From NCBI GenBank assembly GCA_017302015.1, contig JAFLEE010000046.1, positions 1 through 41,231 on the forward strand: a stretch of 41,231 nt of DNA, written 5' to 3'. Under the pieces are notes generated by a model. That model was not told where the DNA came from, did not search any database, and saw nothing but the letters and a program-made list of their open reading frames with translations. Position 1 is the stretch's first letter, and each line of letters begins with the position of its first letter. The stretch comes from Spirochaetota bacterium. Lineage in GTDB: Bacteria > Spirochaetota > UBA12135 > COTS27 > JAFLEE01. Position numbers and translations under genes: made by a program. Positions 1 to 10,800 of this stretch are shown here, in pieces.

Positions 1-63
1 AGAAAGGGTTGCCCGCAGGGCAGATCCAGGCTAAAAACACCCAAAAGAAGACCTACCGCTTGA

Positions 64-120
64 CCGGAATTTAGGTGAGGCAATGGGGGTGGGTTTCGTC
101 CGGATTTTTAGGTGAGGCAA
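64..120. repeat. Two-copy direct repeat downstream of the AraC-type gene
   Basis: CCGGAATTTAGGTGAGGCAA at 64-83 recurs as CCGGATTTTTAGGTGAGGC plus AA at 100-120, differing by one inserted base and one substitution. A run of ten G residues follows at 124-133. I see no gene in 1-139. The role is unknown; it could be the edge of a longer repeat outside the window. Confidence 0.5.
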
Positions 121-139
121 CTAGGGGGGGGGGATGCCA

Positions 140-976
140 TCACCAAACCGATTTGCGGTAGCGACTGGGCGTCATCCCCGTGACCCTTCGAAATTGCTTC
201 GAGAAGGTGAAGAGATCGGGGTATCCCAATTGTTCGCTTACCTCGCCGATGGGCAGGGGCGCCGCACCGAGGATCTCTTGGGCCCGGCGGATTTTTTGGC
301 GGATTTGGTATTCCTTCGGCGATTGCCCGAAATGGCGGCGGAAGACCTTGCGGAAATGCTCGTAGCCGAGGCCCAATTGGGCGGCGAGGGCGGGGCCCGG
401 GAGTTCGGGATGGGCTTCGAGGGCGCGGCGGGCCTCCTCCATTTTGCGCGCTAGCGGCGCTTCGGTGGCCGGGGTTCGGATGCGGTTTTCAAAAAGCGAC
501 AGGGTTTGGAAGACCCGAGCGTAGCATTCGGCGGGGTTCTCGCGCCGCGCGAAGGATTCGAGCAGGGCGCGGAGCTTGGCGAGGACCTCGGAATCGGGGG
601 GGAGGGCGGGCTGGCCCCGGAGGGGGAGGAGGCCGCTTTCCACCAGGGGCTCGTAGAACGAAGGCGGGAGGATAAGGTAGAAATCGGTCCACCTAGGCCG
701 CGCCAGGCGGCGGATCGAATGGGTGACGCCCGGGATGCGTTGGATGAGGTCGCCGGGGTGGATTTCCCGCTCCAAGTCCCCCGAGCGGTAGGCGCCCCGG
801 CCCTCCAGCAGGTAGAGCAGGCGGTATTCGCTTAACCTCTGGGTGTCCTGCATTTCCTGGGCGCCCGGGGAGAAGAAGCCCGCGGTCAAGGCGATGGGGC
901 GCCGGCCTCCTGTGAGCAGCTGCACGCGGCGAAGGGATGCGGGCAGGTCCCGAAGAAAGGCGTTCACCGACGGCAT
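140..976 (-). CDS. AraC-family transcriptional regulator
   Basis: This 278-residue protein has the standard AraC layout. Residues 1 to about 150 are a cupin-like sensor half (a stretch with YLLEGRGAYRSGD, then HPGDLIQRIPGVTHSI). The last 100 residues carry two helix-turn-helix units, the second ending in the familiar pattern EQLGYPDLFTFSKQFRRVTG followed by MTPSRYR. The start is supported by GGAGG seven bases upstream. It is divergent from the glycosidase operon beginning at 1097, with only 120 bases between, so it probably activates that operon in response to a sugar. The ligand is not predictable. The family call is firm; the target is inferred from position. Confidence 0.9.
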   Translation of the reverse strand: MPSVNAFLRDLPASLRRVQLLTGGRRPIALTAGFFSPGAQEMQDTQRLSEYRLLYLLEGRGAYRSGDLEREIHPGDLIQRIPGVTHSIRRLARPRWTDFYLILPPSFYEPLVESGLLPLRGQPALPPDSEVLAKLRALLESFARRENPAECYARVFQTLSLFENRIRTPATEAPLARKMEEARRALEAHPELPGPALAAQLGLGYEHFRKVFRRHFGQSPKEYQIRQKIRRAQEILGAAPLPIGEVSEQLGYPDLFTFSKQFRRVTGMTPSRYRKSVW

Positions 977-1096
977 GGAGGGGCCTCCGTGGCTGATCCC
1001 AATTCTGACATATTTCGGCCAAAAGGCCCATGGCGACCCGGGGCGATATGGAGTATCCTAACCCGGTATTCCCATCGGCTCCCCCGGAGGCACTCC
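977..1096. promoter_or_regulatory. Divergent control region between the AraC regulator and the glycosidase operon
   Basis: These 120 bases separate two divergent starts and must hold both promoters. An inverted repeat GGCC-AAAA-GGCC lies at 1017-1028. I could not identify a convincing -35/-10 pair, as expected for an activator-dependent promoter. The ribosome binding site of the plus-strand gene is GGAGG at 1086-1090, six bases before ATG 1097. Confidence 0.4.
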
Positions 1097-4000
1097 ATGA
1101 TGCGTTTGATCCTTGTCCTCACCGCCCTGCTCACCGGCCTCGTCGCCGCTCCCCTGCCGTGGCTCGATGACGGGCGCGCCCTGCGGTGCCCCGTCTCGCT
1201 GCCCGCCTTGGCCCGTCCCCTGGAGAAGACCCTCGTGAGCGTGCGCGACGACCATGCCGCAGACCCCGCGTTACTCGGCCTGGCCACGGCGGTGGATCCC
1301 GCATCCCTTAAGATCCTCGAGGTGGATAGTGCGACGGGCCGGATCGTGGGGAATCCCTCCGGCATTCCCTACACCCGGGAGGGCGGCCTGATCTTCTGGC
1401 AGGCGAACCCGGGCTCGGCGACGAAGACTTTTTACTTCTATTACAACGTCGTCCTCCATCCCCGCACCGGCGGGAAAAGCGCTTCGGCCACGATGGAGAC
1501 GCCCGCGGTGTTCGCCCAAGCCCCCGATTACGCCCGGGAGCAATTGGGGCACGCATGGGATTTCGACGACGGGGAAACCGCCGGCATCTTCGCTTGGGGC
1601 GATACGCCCAAGGCCATCCAGAACCGCAAGGTGGAGGGGGGGATCCTCTCCTTCGATGCCGTGGGCGATCCCTGGTTCACCTGGGGGAGCATGTTCTCGG
1701 AGAGCCCCTGGATCTCCCTGGATCCCTCCGTCTATAACCTCCTCCTCATCCGCGTGCGCCAAAGCGTCGCCAGCGCGCCCTGGCAACTCTTTTGCCTCGA
1801 CGGGAACCGGCAGATCCGCCAATTCGCCTTCACGGTGACGGGCAAAGACTGGCAGATGCTCCGCTTCGATATCCCGACCGAACTCCGTTGGAAGGGGCCG
1901 ATCAAGTCCCTGCGCATCGACCCCACGGATAAACTCCGCACGCCGGCGCATATCGAGATCGACTGGGTCCGCGTGGTCGCCTGCGCTCCCGCGGCGCGGG
2001 GCCCGGTGGAATCGCGCTTTGAATCGGCGTCCCCCGCGGCCCTACGGCTCGAGGCGCCGGCTTCCGCTACCGCCGGGGAGGCTTTCCAAGTCCGCATGGC
2101 GCTCTCGGACGGCGCGGGCAAACCGGCGAGCTTCGTCGATGTGACCCTCCGCCTCGCGTCCGAGGCGGGCGGCGCCCCCCGGGAATATCGGGCGCTCACC
2201 GGGGCTTCGGGCGAAGCCGTGCTATCCCTCTCCAATGCGCGCTCGGGCGAGTTCAAACTGGCCGCCTTCGCGACTCTCGCCCCCGCGGTGGCCGCCGAGA
2301 AGAAGCTGCGCTTCCTCCCCGCCGCGGCGGTCGCGCTGGCCGTGGACCCGGGCTCCCGGGGGACCTGGTACCCCGCGGGCGGAAAATGGGTCATGCTCGC
2401 CCGGGAAGGCGAGACGGTGCGCCTGGATGTCCGCATGAAGGACGCCTTCGGCAACCTGGTTTCCGAGAACGCCCCGGCGGTTTGGGAAGGGCTCGAGGCC
2501 CCCGCCTCGGCCGCCGCGTTCAAAAACGGCGCGGTGGGGCTTTCGTTCACGGCCGCGCGCTCCCTCACCCTGGCCGTGGAACGGGGCGGCGGGTCCGGGC
2601 TTAAGAGCCCGCCGGTCTATGTCCAAGTCTCGCCGCGCTTCGTCAAGCGCCGCGGCGTGAAGATCCTGCCCAATGGGTATTTCGGCTTCGTCGATGGCCG
2701 GGTCTTTTTCCCCCTGGGCGGGCATTACGCCAATTGGCCCGGCAAGGCGCCGGATTTCAAGGCGAACATCGATTTCTTCCCCTGCAATATCAGCCCGTTC
2801 CTCATGCCCGTGCCCTTCGAGAAGGCGAATGTGGACGCGCTGCGCGCCTGGTTCGCGCACATGAAGGAGAACGGGGTGAACACGCTGCGCCTCATGCTGC
2901 GCAATATGGACCTCGTGGGCGCCCTCGACATGGCCCAGATGGCCGCGGTGCGGGAGTACGTCAACCTCGCCGGCGAATACGGCCTCCACTTCGTGGTGGT
3001 GCTGATGGAGGATTTTTCCAAGCCCCCCTACATCAACCGCAAACTCCTCGAGCAGATCATCCTCCCGCGCTACCCCGGGGTCGACCTCGCCGGGCTCCCG
3101 GCGCACCGCGCCCGCTTCCTCGCGGGGGGCGCGCCCGTGGAAGACCGCTACCTCGACGCCGACGTGCTGCGCTGCCAGAAGGAGTACGTGCGCGAGACCT
3201 TGCCCTGGCTCGGCGACCTCCCCAATATCCTCTGCTATGAACTCGAGAACGAGATGTACCACGCCTCGGGCGTTTGGATCGAGGAACTGACCAAGACGAT
3301 CAAGTCGGTGGATCCCGAGACCCTGGTCACGGCGAGCACGGGCGGCGGCGGGCTCGACTCGGGCGATCCCTATTGGTTCACCGCGAAGACGCCCATCGAC
3401 GCCTACACCTACCACCAATACCCCAACGGGGCCCTCAAGGCCCGCGCCCAATCGAAGGAGCGCTGCCCCGCCCTCGGCGACGACGACCTCGAGTTCGGCA
3501 ATATCGTCTCGACCCTGGTGCGCTACGGCCGCGCGTGCCCCAAGCCCACCTTCTACGGCGAGGTCGGCTGGTACGACAATTATTTCAAATTGGGAGAGAC
3601 GCCCGATCACCTGCTGCGCGACCTGGTGTGGCTCGGCATCCTCCATAATCCCGGCCACCTCTTCTGGCTGACCCCCGGCAACGAGTCCGCCGCCTACAAG
3701 CCGGTGGCGGCCCTCCTGGCCAAGCTCGACCTCGCCAGTTTCAAGCGAGACGCCGGGGAGCGGGTGGTCGATATCGCCCACGATCCGGGGAAGGATTATT
3801 ACTACTACCAGACGAACAAGGCGGACTATTGGGCCCTCCTCATGCAGAACCGGCGCGCCCTCGATGCCGGGGTGCGCCTGGATTTCGCCCTGGAGAAAAA
3901 GGCGGGGGCCCTGGCGCTCTCCAACCTCGAGGCGCCCGTGCCATCCCGTAGGTCGCTTACGGTCTCCAAGGGCTACCAGGCCGACGCCGTGAGCGGTAAC

Positions 4001-4261
4001 GGGGGCGAGCGCTGGCTCGTGTACGCGCGCAATTACGCGGGAACCGTGGAGGTTGCGAACAAGCCCACGGCGGGGGGCTACGCCCGCACCCGCAGCGCCT
4101 GCGACCTCACGCTGAGTTTCGACCTCCCCGGGAAGAAGTACCGGCGCACGCTCGTCGACCTGAACGATGGCACGACCACCGAGGCCGACGTGGCGGGGAA
4201 GCACGCGCTGACGGCGCGCCAGACCGACCATGACTTCGTGGTGGTGCTGCGGGCGAAATAG
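1097..4261 (+). CDS. Exported clan GH-A-like glycoside hydrolase, multi-domain
   Basis: The protein has 1054 residues. I chose ATG 1097 because GGAGG precedes it and a signal peptide follows (MMRLILVLTALLTGLVAA). About 150-290 is a jelly-roll-like module, followed by Ig-like segments, then a TIM-barrel region from about 530 to 870, then a beta-rich tail. Probable catalytic residues are the acid/base E719 in YELENEMYH and the nucleophile E822 in FYGEVGWYDN, 103 residues apart, as in GH5/GH2-type clan GH-A enzymes. The substrate cannot be told. It is the first gene of an operon with a GH38 alpha-mannosidase and a GntR regulator. An upstream in-frame start at 989 would overlap the promoter region and is less likely. 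Confidence 0.75.
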   Translation: MMRLILVLTALLTGLVAAPLPWLDDGRALRCPVSLPALARPLEKTLVSVRDDHAADPALLGLATAVDPASLKILEVDSATGRIVGNPSGIPYTREGGLIFWQANPGSATKTFYFYYNVVLHPRTGGKSASATMETPAVFAQAPDYAREQLGHAWDFDDGETAGIFAWGDTPKAIQNRKVEGGILSFDAVGDPWFTWGSMFSESPWISLDPSVYNLLLIRVRQSVASAPWQLFCLDGNRQIRQFAFTVTGKDWQMLRFDIPTELRWKGPIKSLRIDPTDKLRTPAHIEIDWVRVVACAPAARGPVESRFESASPAALRLEAPASATAGEAFQVRMALSDGAGKPASFVDVTLRLASEAGGAPREYRALTGASGEAVLSLSNARSGEFKLAAFATLAPAVAAEKKLRFLPAAAVALAVDPGSRGTWYPAGGKWVMLAREGETVRLDVRMKDAFGNLVSENAPAVWEGLEAPASAAAFKNGAVGLSFTAARSLTLAVERGGGSGLKSPPVYVQVSPRFVKRRGVKILPNGYFGFVDGRVFFPLGGHYANWPGKAPDFKANIDFFPCNISPFLMPVPFEKANVDALRAWFAHMKENGVNTLRLMLRNMDLVGALDMAQMAAVREYVNLAGEYGLHFVVVLMEDFSKPPYINRKLLEQIILPRYPGVDLAGLPAHRARFLAGGAPVEDRYLDADVLRCQKEYVRETLPWLGDLPNILCYELENEMYHASGVWIEELTKTIKSVDPETLVTASTGGGGLDSGDPYWFTAKTPIDAYTYHQYPNGALKARAQSKERCPALGDDDLEFGNIVSTLVRYGRACPKPTFYGEVGWYDNYFKLGETPDHLLRDLVWLGILHNPGHLFWLTPGNESAAYKPVAALLAKLDLASFKRDAGERVVDIAHDPGKDYYYYQTNKADYWALLMQNRRALDAGVRLDFALEKKAGALALSNLEAPVPSRRSLTVSKGYQADAVSGNGGERWLVYARNYAGTVEVANKPTAGGYARTRSACDLTLSFDLPGKKYRRTLVDLNDGTTTEADVAGKHALTARQTDHDFVVVLRAK

Positions 4262-4373
4262 GGCGCCCCGGCCGACCGCCGCTCAGGATAAGCTAGGCCT
4301 CCACGGGGTCAGGAGGACTCCGCGCGGGGCGCGGCGGCGGGAGGCTGCGAGAGGTCCCCCGACAGGAGAGCCC

Positions 4374-6728
4374 ATGCCCCAGCGCCGTCCCGTTCCCGTA
4401 TCCCGCATCCACATCACGCCCAAATTCCACTACGACGTGGCGTACTTGAGGCCCTACGCCGAGTACCGCGACCTCTGCGTGGGCCACATCGCCAAGGCCC
4501 TCGATCTGCTGGAGAAGCACCCCGAGTACCGCTTCCTGGTGGAGCAGACGATCCTCCTCGAGGAGTACCTCGCCAAATACCCGAAGCACCTGGAACGTCT
4601 GCGCGCCCTCGCGAAGGCCGGACGGTTCGCCGTGGCGCCGGGGATGTACGTCATGCCCGACATGAACCTGCCCGACGGGGAATCGTTCTACCGGCAAGTC
4701 GCCGAGGGCAAGCGTTGGCTCGCCGACACCCTGGGCCTCGAGGCCAAGGTGTGCTGGATCGCCGATTGCTGGGGGCACCACGCCCAGCTCCCCCAGATGC
4801 TGGGCCAACTCGGCTACGAGTACTACGTCTTCTGGCGCTGCATGGACCGCAGGCTCCCCGTGGCCCAATTCCATTGGCGGGGGATCGACGGGAGTTCCGT
4901 GAAGACCCATTGGCTCGGCTACCGCGGCTATGGCCATATCCGTTTCCCCCACGAGGGCGAGGTGGTGAACGCGGCCGACCTCAACCTGGCGGGTTGTAGC
5001 CCCGACGCGGTGCGCGGCCTGGCCCGGGAACTCTCGACCTTCGCCACAACCGGCTCGGTCCTCCTCGTCAACGGGGGTGATTTCATGGAGCCCCAGGCCA
5101 GCGCGCCCAGCGCGCTCAAGGCCCTGGCGAAGGAAAAGGGGATGCCTCCGGTCGCCTTCGCGACCCCGGCGGAGTTCCTGGGCGGGCTCGATTGGAAGAA
5201 GGCCGGGAAGTGGGGGGGCGAGTTCAATAGCGCGCTCCAGGGAACCTTCTCCATCCACCCGAAGATCAAGCAGGATAATCGGCGCCTGGCCATGGACCTC
5301 CTCGCCCAGGAAGCCCTCGCCGCGGTGGCGGGAAGCCGCGAAGGCGCGAGCCCCCAGGCGTGGCGCCTCGTGCTCAAGCAGCAATTCCACGACATCATCT
5401 GCGGGAGCCTGGTGGATTCGGCCGTGGAGGAGAGCCACCGGGAGCACCAGAAGGCGGAGGGCCTCCTCCGCCGAGGCGCACGCGCCTCCGGCATCCCCCA
5501 GATCTTCAACCCCCTCTCGTTCCCGCGCACGGAACGCGTGGAGGCCGGGGGCGCCCGCTACCGGGTGACCCTTCCCCCGTTCGGGTTGGCGACTTTGGAA
5601 GAGAAGGACCGCCTGCCCCGGCCCGAAGCCGGCGCCGCGGGGCCCTGGACCTTCCAGGGCGACCATTTCCGCGCCGAACTCGATGCCAAGGGGTTCCTCA
5701 CCGCGCTTTCGCTCAAGGGCTCCCGCGAGAACCTGGTTCGGAGTTCGCCGACGCCCTTCGGGTCCCTCGGGCTCCAGATGGATTATGGCGATCCGTGGTG
5801 CAAATGGGAGGGGCCGGTCTCCGGGGGCAGCCGGGAGTCGGCCCTCACCCAGAACGAGAGCGATCCCTGGGACCGCAGCATCGAGGGCGAGATCGTCAAT
5901 CGGGGCACGCAGCGGGCGGCCATCACCGGGGCCCGGGCGATTTCCCAGAACCGGGAGGAACTCGTGGTGGAACAAGAGGGGCTCCTCGCGTTTTGGACGG
6001 TGCGGCTCCCCTTCAAGACGACGATCCGCCTCCACCGCGAGAGCCGCCGCATCGAGTATCGCACGGTGATGACCGGCCAAGGCAAGCATTACCGCGTGCG
6101 CGCCGCGTTCCCCACGGCGTTCCCGAAGGGGCGCGGGCGCTTCGAGATCCCCTTCGGCATCCAGGCCCGCGGCCAAGGGGAGCACGTGGCCCAGAACTGG
6201 GTCGACTGCAGCGGGGCGAAGGCCGGCGTGGCGCTCCTCAACCGGGGCCTCCCGGGGAACGCGGTGGAGGGGGGGATCCTCCTCCTCTCGCTCATGCGCA
6301 GCGTCGCCATGGAGTACAAGACGCAGAGCGCGGGGATGTTCCAGGAAGGGATCGAGCAGCGCTTCGAATACGCCATCGTGCCCCACCGAAGCGGAGAGGA
6401 TGCGCTCTTGGTGCGCGAGGGCCGCGCCTTCAACCAGCCGCCCCTGGCGTGCCGCGCGGAGCGCGCGGTGGCCGCGAGAACTTGGGAACTCTCGGGCGAG
6501 AACGTCTTCGCCTCCGCGCTGAAACCCGCGGGCGAAGGGGTCTTCCTGCGCCTCTACGAGGCGTGCGGGGAAAAAACCGCCGCGCGCCTGCGGCCCGCCT
6601 CGAACTTCGGGCAGTACGCGTTCACCGACGGCCTGGAGAATCCCAGCGCCCCCTGGCGGCCCTGTCCGCCGGTCCTCTCCCTTGCGTTCCGCCCCTTTGA
6701 AATCAAGGGGATCCTCTTCAAGCCGTGA
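4374..6728 (+). CDS. Glycoside hydrolase family 38 alpha-mannosidase
   Basis: The 784-residue protein should remove alpha-linked mannose. GH38 metal and catalytic signatures are visible: H19 and D21 in KFHYDVAY, the probable nucleophile D131 in WIADCWGHHAQLPQ, and H339-D340 in LKQQFHDIICGS. The beta-rich C-terminal half (about 400-784) is typical of the family. AGGAG five bases before ATG 4374 sets the start; the longer frame from 4230 overlaps the previous gene and lacks a site. There is no signal peptide, so it is probably cytoplasmic and acts on imported oligosaccharides, unlike its exported neighbour. It overlaps the following regulator by four bases. Confidence 0.88.
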   Translation: MPQRRPVPVSRIHITPKFHYDVAYLRPYAEYRDLCVGHIAKALDLLEKHPEYRFLVEQTILLEEYLAKYPKHLERLRALAKAGRFAVAPGMYVMPDMNLPDGESFYRQVAEGKRWLADTLGLEAKVCWIADCWGHHAQLPQMLGQLGYEYYVFWRCMDRRLPVAQFHWRGIDGSSVKTHWLGYRGYGHIRFPHEGEVVNAADLNLAGCSPDAVRGLARELSTFATTGSVLLVNGGDFMEPQASAPSALKALAKEKGMPPVAFATPAEFLGGLDWKKAGKWGGEFNSALQGTFSIHPKIKQDNRRLAMDLLAQEALAAVAGSREGASPQAWRLVLKQQFHDIICGSLVDSAVEESHREHQKAEGLLRRGARASGIPQIFNPLSFPRTERVEAGGARYRVTLPPFGLATLEEKDRLPRPEAGAAGPWTFQGDHFRAELDAKGFLTALSLKGSRENLVRSSPTPFGSLGLQMDYGDPWCKWEGPVSGGSRESALTQNESDPWDRSIEGEIVNRGTQRAAITGARAISQNREELVVEQEGLLAFWTVRLPFKTTIRLHRESRRIEYRTVMTGQGKHYRVRAAFPTAFPKGRGRFEIPFGIQARGQGEHVAQNWVDCSGAKAGVALLNRGLPGNAVEGGILLLSLMRSVAMEYKTQSAGMFQEGIEQRFEYAIVPHRSGEDALLVREGRAFNQPPLACRAERAVAARTWELSGENVFASALKPAGEGVFLRLYEACGEKTAARLRPASNFGQYAFTDGLENPSAPWRPCPPVLSLAFRPFEIKGILFKP

Positions 6729-7777
6729 AGCGCGAAGCGGGGGCCTCCCCCCTCCACCGCGAACTCCGCCTGCGCCTCTGCCGCCAGATCTTCGAGGGCG
6801 AATGGAAGGCCGGGGAGCGGATCCCGACGGAGCGGGAACTCGCCGAGCGGCACGGGGTGAGCCGCATCACGGTGCGCACCACCCTGGCCGACCTGGAGCG
6901 GGAGGGGCTCCTCGCCAGGCGCCAGGGCCACGGCACGCGCCTCAGGATGGGGCCCCATAAGCGCCCCTCCCCGGCGAAGCTCGTCGCCGTCCTGGCGCCC
7001 GTGGAGAACCCGTTCTTCGCCTCGATGCTGGGCCCCTTCGAGGCGGAAGCCGAGGAACAAAACGCCCTGGTGGTCGTGAAGCAACTCTCCCGGGGGCGCA
7101 CCATCGAGGAGACCCTCTTCCGTTTTTTGGAGCGCGAGATCCGGAGCGCCCTGGTGTGGCCCTATGACGAAGACCTCGATACGGGGAAACTCCTGGCCCT
7201 GCGCGCCCTGGGCATGAACCTGGTTTTTTTCGACCGCGAAATTTCCGGGGCCCCCGTGGATTCGATCAGCGTGGATAGCGAACATGCCGTGTCGGCCCTG
7301 GTGGTCGGGCTCCAGAGCCGGGGCGCGCGGCGCATCGCCTACGTGGGCTGGGAGGGCGCGGTGATCACGAGCAGCGCCCAGCGGGAAGACGCTTTCCGCA
7401 GGCGCTGCGCCGGTTCTCCGGTCTTTCGCCTGCCCTGGCGCCGGGAGCGGGAGGTGGATGGGGATCTCCGATCCCTCCTGGCGAAACTCTCGGGATGCGA
7501 CGCCCTTCTCTGCGGCAATGGCGTCATCGGCGCCGCCGCGGCGAGATGGGCGGCGACGCGCAATCCCCGCATGACCGTCGCTTGCGTCGACAGGCTCCCC
7601 GGCTCGGAAAGCCTGGGGCTCTTGGCCTATGAGCAGCCCATGGAGGCCCTGGCGCGGGAGGCTTGGAAGGCCCTCGTCGCCCAGGGCGCGAAGCCGGCGG
7701 AGTGGAAGCCGAGGCAATTGCGCCGCAGGGGCCGCGTGGTCTCCCTACCCGGGATGGGTGGCGTGGCCGCTCCGTAG
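6725..7777 (+). CDS. GntR-type regulator with a LacI-like sugar-binding domain
   Basis: The 350-residue protein begins with a winged helix of the GntR class (about 8-75: GERIPTERELAERHGVSRIT, then VRTTLADLEREGLLARRQGHGT). From about 80 it resembles the periplasmic-binding fold used by LacI/AraR regulators, including the stretch around FFDREISGAPVDSISVDSEHA. It starts with GTG inside the GTGA overlap with the GH38 stop, so translation is probably coupled. It most likely represses its own operon and responds to a breakdown product. It converges with the GH39-like gene that ends at 7820. Confidence 0.85.
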   Translation: MKREAGASPLHRELRLRLCRQIFEGEWKAGERIPTERELAERHGVSRITVRTTLADLEREGLLARRQGHGTRLRMGPHKRPSPAKLVAVLAPVENPFFASMLGPFEAEAEEQNALVVVKQLSRGRTIEETLFRFLEREIRSALVWPYDEDLDTGKLLALRALGMNLVFFDREISGAPVDSISVDSEHAVSALVVGLQSRGARRIAYVGWEGAVITSSAQREDAFRRRCAGSPVFRLPWRREREVDGDLRSLLAKLSGCDALLCGNGVIGAAAARWAATRNPRMTVACVDRLPGSESLGLLAYEQPMEALAREAWKALVAQGAKPAEWKPRQLRRRGRVVSLPGMGGVAAP

Positions 7778-7792
7778 GGATCCCCTGCGGAA

Positions 7793-7816
7793 GCGGCCGC
7801 GCGCGAGCAGGGCCGC
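7793..7816. terminator. Possible bidirectional hairpin between convergent genes
   Basis: In the 42 bases between two convergent stop codons, GCGGCC (7793-7798) and GGCCGC (7811-7816) can pair around a 12-base loop. There is no T-tract, so this is only a candidate terminator. Confidence 0.25.
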
Positions 7817-7819
7817 CGG

Positions 7820-10800
7820 CTATTTCGAGAGCGTGAACTTCAGGTACTGGTCGGGATCCTTGCTGAAGCCGATGCCGCTGCCGAACTCGAGGAATTGCTT
7901 GCGCAGGCGCTTGTCGGCGTCGTTGACGAGTACGCTGGCGCCGAAGAGCTGCCCCGGCTGGCGGCCCAGGAGCGAAAGCGGGAGGGTCAGGGCGTAGTAG
8001 GTCTTCTCGCCGACCCGGTTGGCCGTGGTTTGGATCTCACCGAGGCGGTCCTTCAACGCGGGGGGCGCTTTCCAGACGAACGAGATGGGCTTGCCGTTCT
8101 GGAGGGCGATCCCGATTTCGAAGAGGCGCCCGGCGGTGCCGTCGAGGGCGATCTGCACGGAGTCGGCCTTCCACATCTCCTCGGGTTTCCCGACGGGTTC
8201 GACGAGCTTGCTGTCGGACACCTCCACGAGGAGGCAAAGCTGCTGGGCGTCGTTGGCGACGAAGAGTTTTCCGGAGAGGTCCTGGGGGCCCTCCCAGGGT
8301 TCGTTGTCGTTGCCGCCGACCATGAGGAGAAGTTCCTTCACCGCTTGGCGGGTGTCGCGCGCGAGGACGGGGGCGAGGCCCTTCTGGTCGACGAGTTCTC
8401 CCCGGGGTTCGATGCCGGAGTAACGGGCGATCCGCGGCGCGGGATTCATGCGGAAGGAGAGGCTCTCCAATTCCTTCCCGCCGTCGAGGAGCGCGAGCCG
8501 GCCGTCCACGGGGGCGTCGCCCTTCTTGAGGCGCACGCGCAGGGTGCGGGAACGCTCCCCGGGGGCGAGCGCCGCCGTGGGGGGATCGAACTCGAGGCCC
8601 GCCCCGGCGAGGGCGAGGCTTTTCCCGCCCAGATCTTCTTTCCACGACGCGAGGAGTTCCGCCCACTCCCCCGGGGGGGCGCCGAGGGTGGATTCGGCCA
8701 TGAGGCGCCCGCCCTCGAGTTTGAGTTCGCCGTCGAAGGAGGGGATGCGCACCCAGACGGGGATGCCGGTGACGGCGAAACCGTCGCCGCTTCGGATCTT
8801 CTTGACCGGATTGCCGTAGAGGTCGCAGACCTGGGCCTCTCCCGGGAAGCCGGAGAGGCGCACGGGGCGCTCCATGGCGTCCTTCTGGTTCCACAGCAGG
8901 GCGACGCGGTCGGCGCCCTGCTTGAATTGGGTGAGCGGCACGGGGGCCTTGAGGTCGGTGGCCAGGACCGGTTTCGCGCCGCCGAGCTGGTGGATGAAGT
9001 AATTATAGGCGCTGAAGGCGGGCTTCACCGTGCGGTCCCACGAGACGATGCCGTAATGGTGCTCGCCCTCCTTGGGGTCGGGCCCGTCGGAGAGGAGATC
9101 GTAGAGCATGACGCCGAAGATCCCGCGGGATAATTGGTAGGCGTACTTCTTGATGAGGATGGCGGCCTGGTTGGTGATGGCCGCCCCGCCGGAGACCGTG
9201 GTCCAACCCGTCTCGGAATTGATGAGTTGGGTCTGCCGGTAGCCGTACTTGGAGAAGACCGTTAAGTAGCGCTCGTACGCCGGTTCGGTCTCCTCGAAAC
9301 TGCCGTGGATGTGGAAGGCGGCGTGGGGGAACTCGGAGGCGGTCGCCTTCACGATCTCTTCGATCTTGCCGAACTCGCCCTGGGCGTAGCCGCCGACGAC
9401 GACGAGTTTGCCCGGGTCCACCGCGGCGATGGCGCGCTTGGCGGCGATGGCCACGGGCGGGAACTCGGCGGTGGGGGATTTCCAGAATCCCCAATTGGGC
9501 TCGTTCCAGATCTCGTGGCCGTCGATCTGGTCCTTGTAGCGCTCGGCGACGCGCTGGCAATAGGTGGCGAAGGCTTCGGTGCGCGGCGCGGCGCGGGCCC
9601 AGTCCAGCCAGTTCTTGCTCTTGGGATCGCCGGTGGTGGCCCATTGGGTCGTATAGGCGTAGATCTGGAAGACCCGCACGCCCAGGTCCTTCAGGTAGGC
9701 GAAGACCTTGTCCTTCTTTTCCCAATTGAACTCGCCCTCCTTCTTCTCGAGGCCGTTCCAGTCGACGTGCTCGCCCCGGTCGTGGGAGACGCCGAGGTAC
9801 TTGTAGAGCCGCGCGATCTCAGCCCCCGCGTTCCCGCGAAGGTCGCTCCAATTCTCGAGGCGGCCGGAGATATGGGTGCAGATGCCCAGGAGCGCGTCGC
9901 CGCTCTTCCATCGCCAAGTGATGGGGTGCACAACGGAATAGGGGAGGTTGGTGGACCACAGAGCCTCGTCGCCCTTTCGCGCGCGCACCTCGACGGCGAG
10001 GGGGCCGAAGGTGCCTATGGGAAGGGGGAGCGACCAGGCCCCGGCCGCCTGCGGGAGGGCGCGCCAGGGGCCGAGGACGCCGTCGGGGCCGCGTGGCGCC
10101 CATTCCCAGGCGGCGCCGTCCAGGAGGTCCGCGCGGTACGAGGCCTTCCATTGGGGCGCGTCCTCGGGGCGGAAGACGGCGAAGGCGGGGATGCCGGAGA
10201 AGGAGAGGGCGAGGCGCTTGGCCCACAGCACCCGGCGCATGTCGCGGAACTCGGCGGCGCTCTTTTCGGCGCGCACGGCCTCGGGAGAGAGGGCCTCGAG
10301 GCGGTCCAGGAGGAGCGAGAAGGTATTCTTGCTGTCCACCGCGAGGCGGATTTCCCGCAGCGGGAAGTCGAATTGCCGGTTGGTGTTCTGGCCCCAGGTC
10401 GCTCCGTTGATGCTCTCGGGGACGAGGGAAAAGCGGGCTTCGCCCCAGGTGGCGCCCGGCACGGCGGCTTTAAGCTGCAGGATTTCGCCGTCATGGTCGA
10501 CCACGCGCAGCGCGATGCGGGAAGGGCCCTCGACGGCGAGGGTCTTCAGCCGGATCTCGCTCCCCGCCGATAGCTTCTCCCGCGCGCCTGCGGGCAGGAA
10601 GTCGTTGAGATACCAGATCATGTAGCCGCTGCCCTCCATCTCGCCGTCGAGGCGAAGGGCCCATTGGCCCGAGGCCGCCTCCCCCTTCGCGTAGCTGAGC
10701 CGGCCGGAGCGGACCCGGCTCTTCTCGTTGGGCGCTTCGATGGGCATGGCGACGCGGCCCTGTTCGGGGGATTCGAAGTCGTTGAGCACGACGGGGGGCT

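Noticed and set aside
2222-4231. Long minus-strand open frame of about 669 codons
   Set aside because: It is antisense to the catalytic domain of the exported glycosidase and shows only GC-driven composition.
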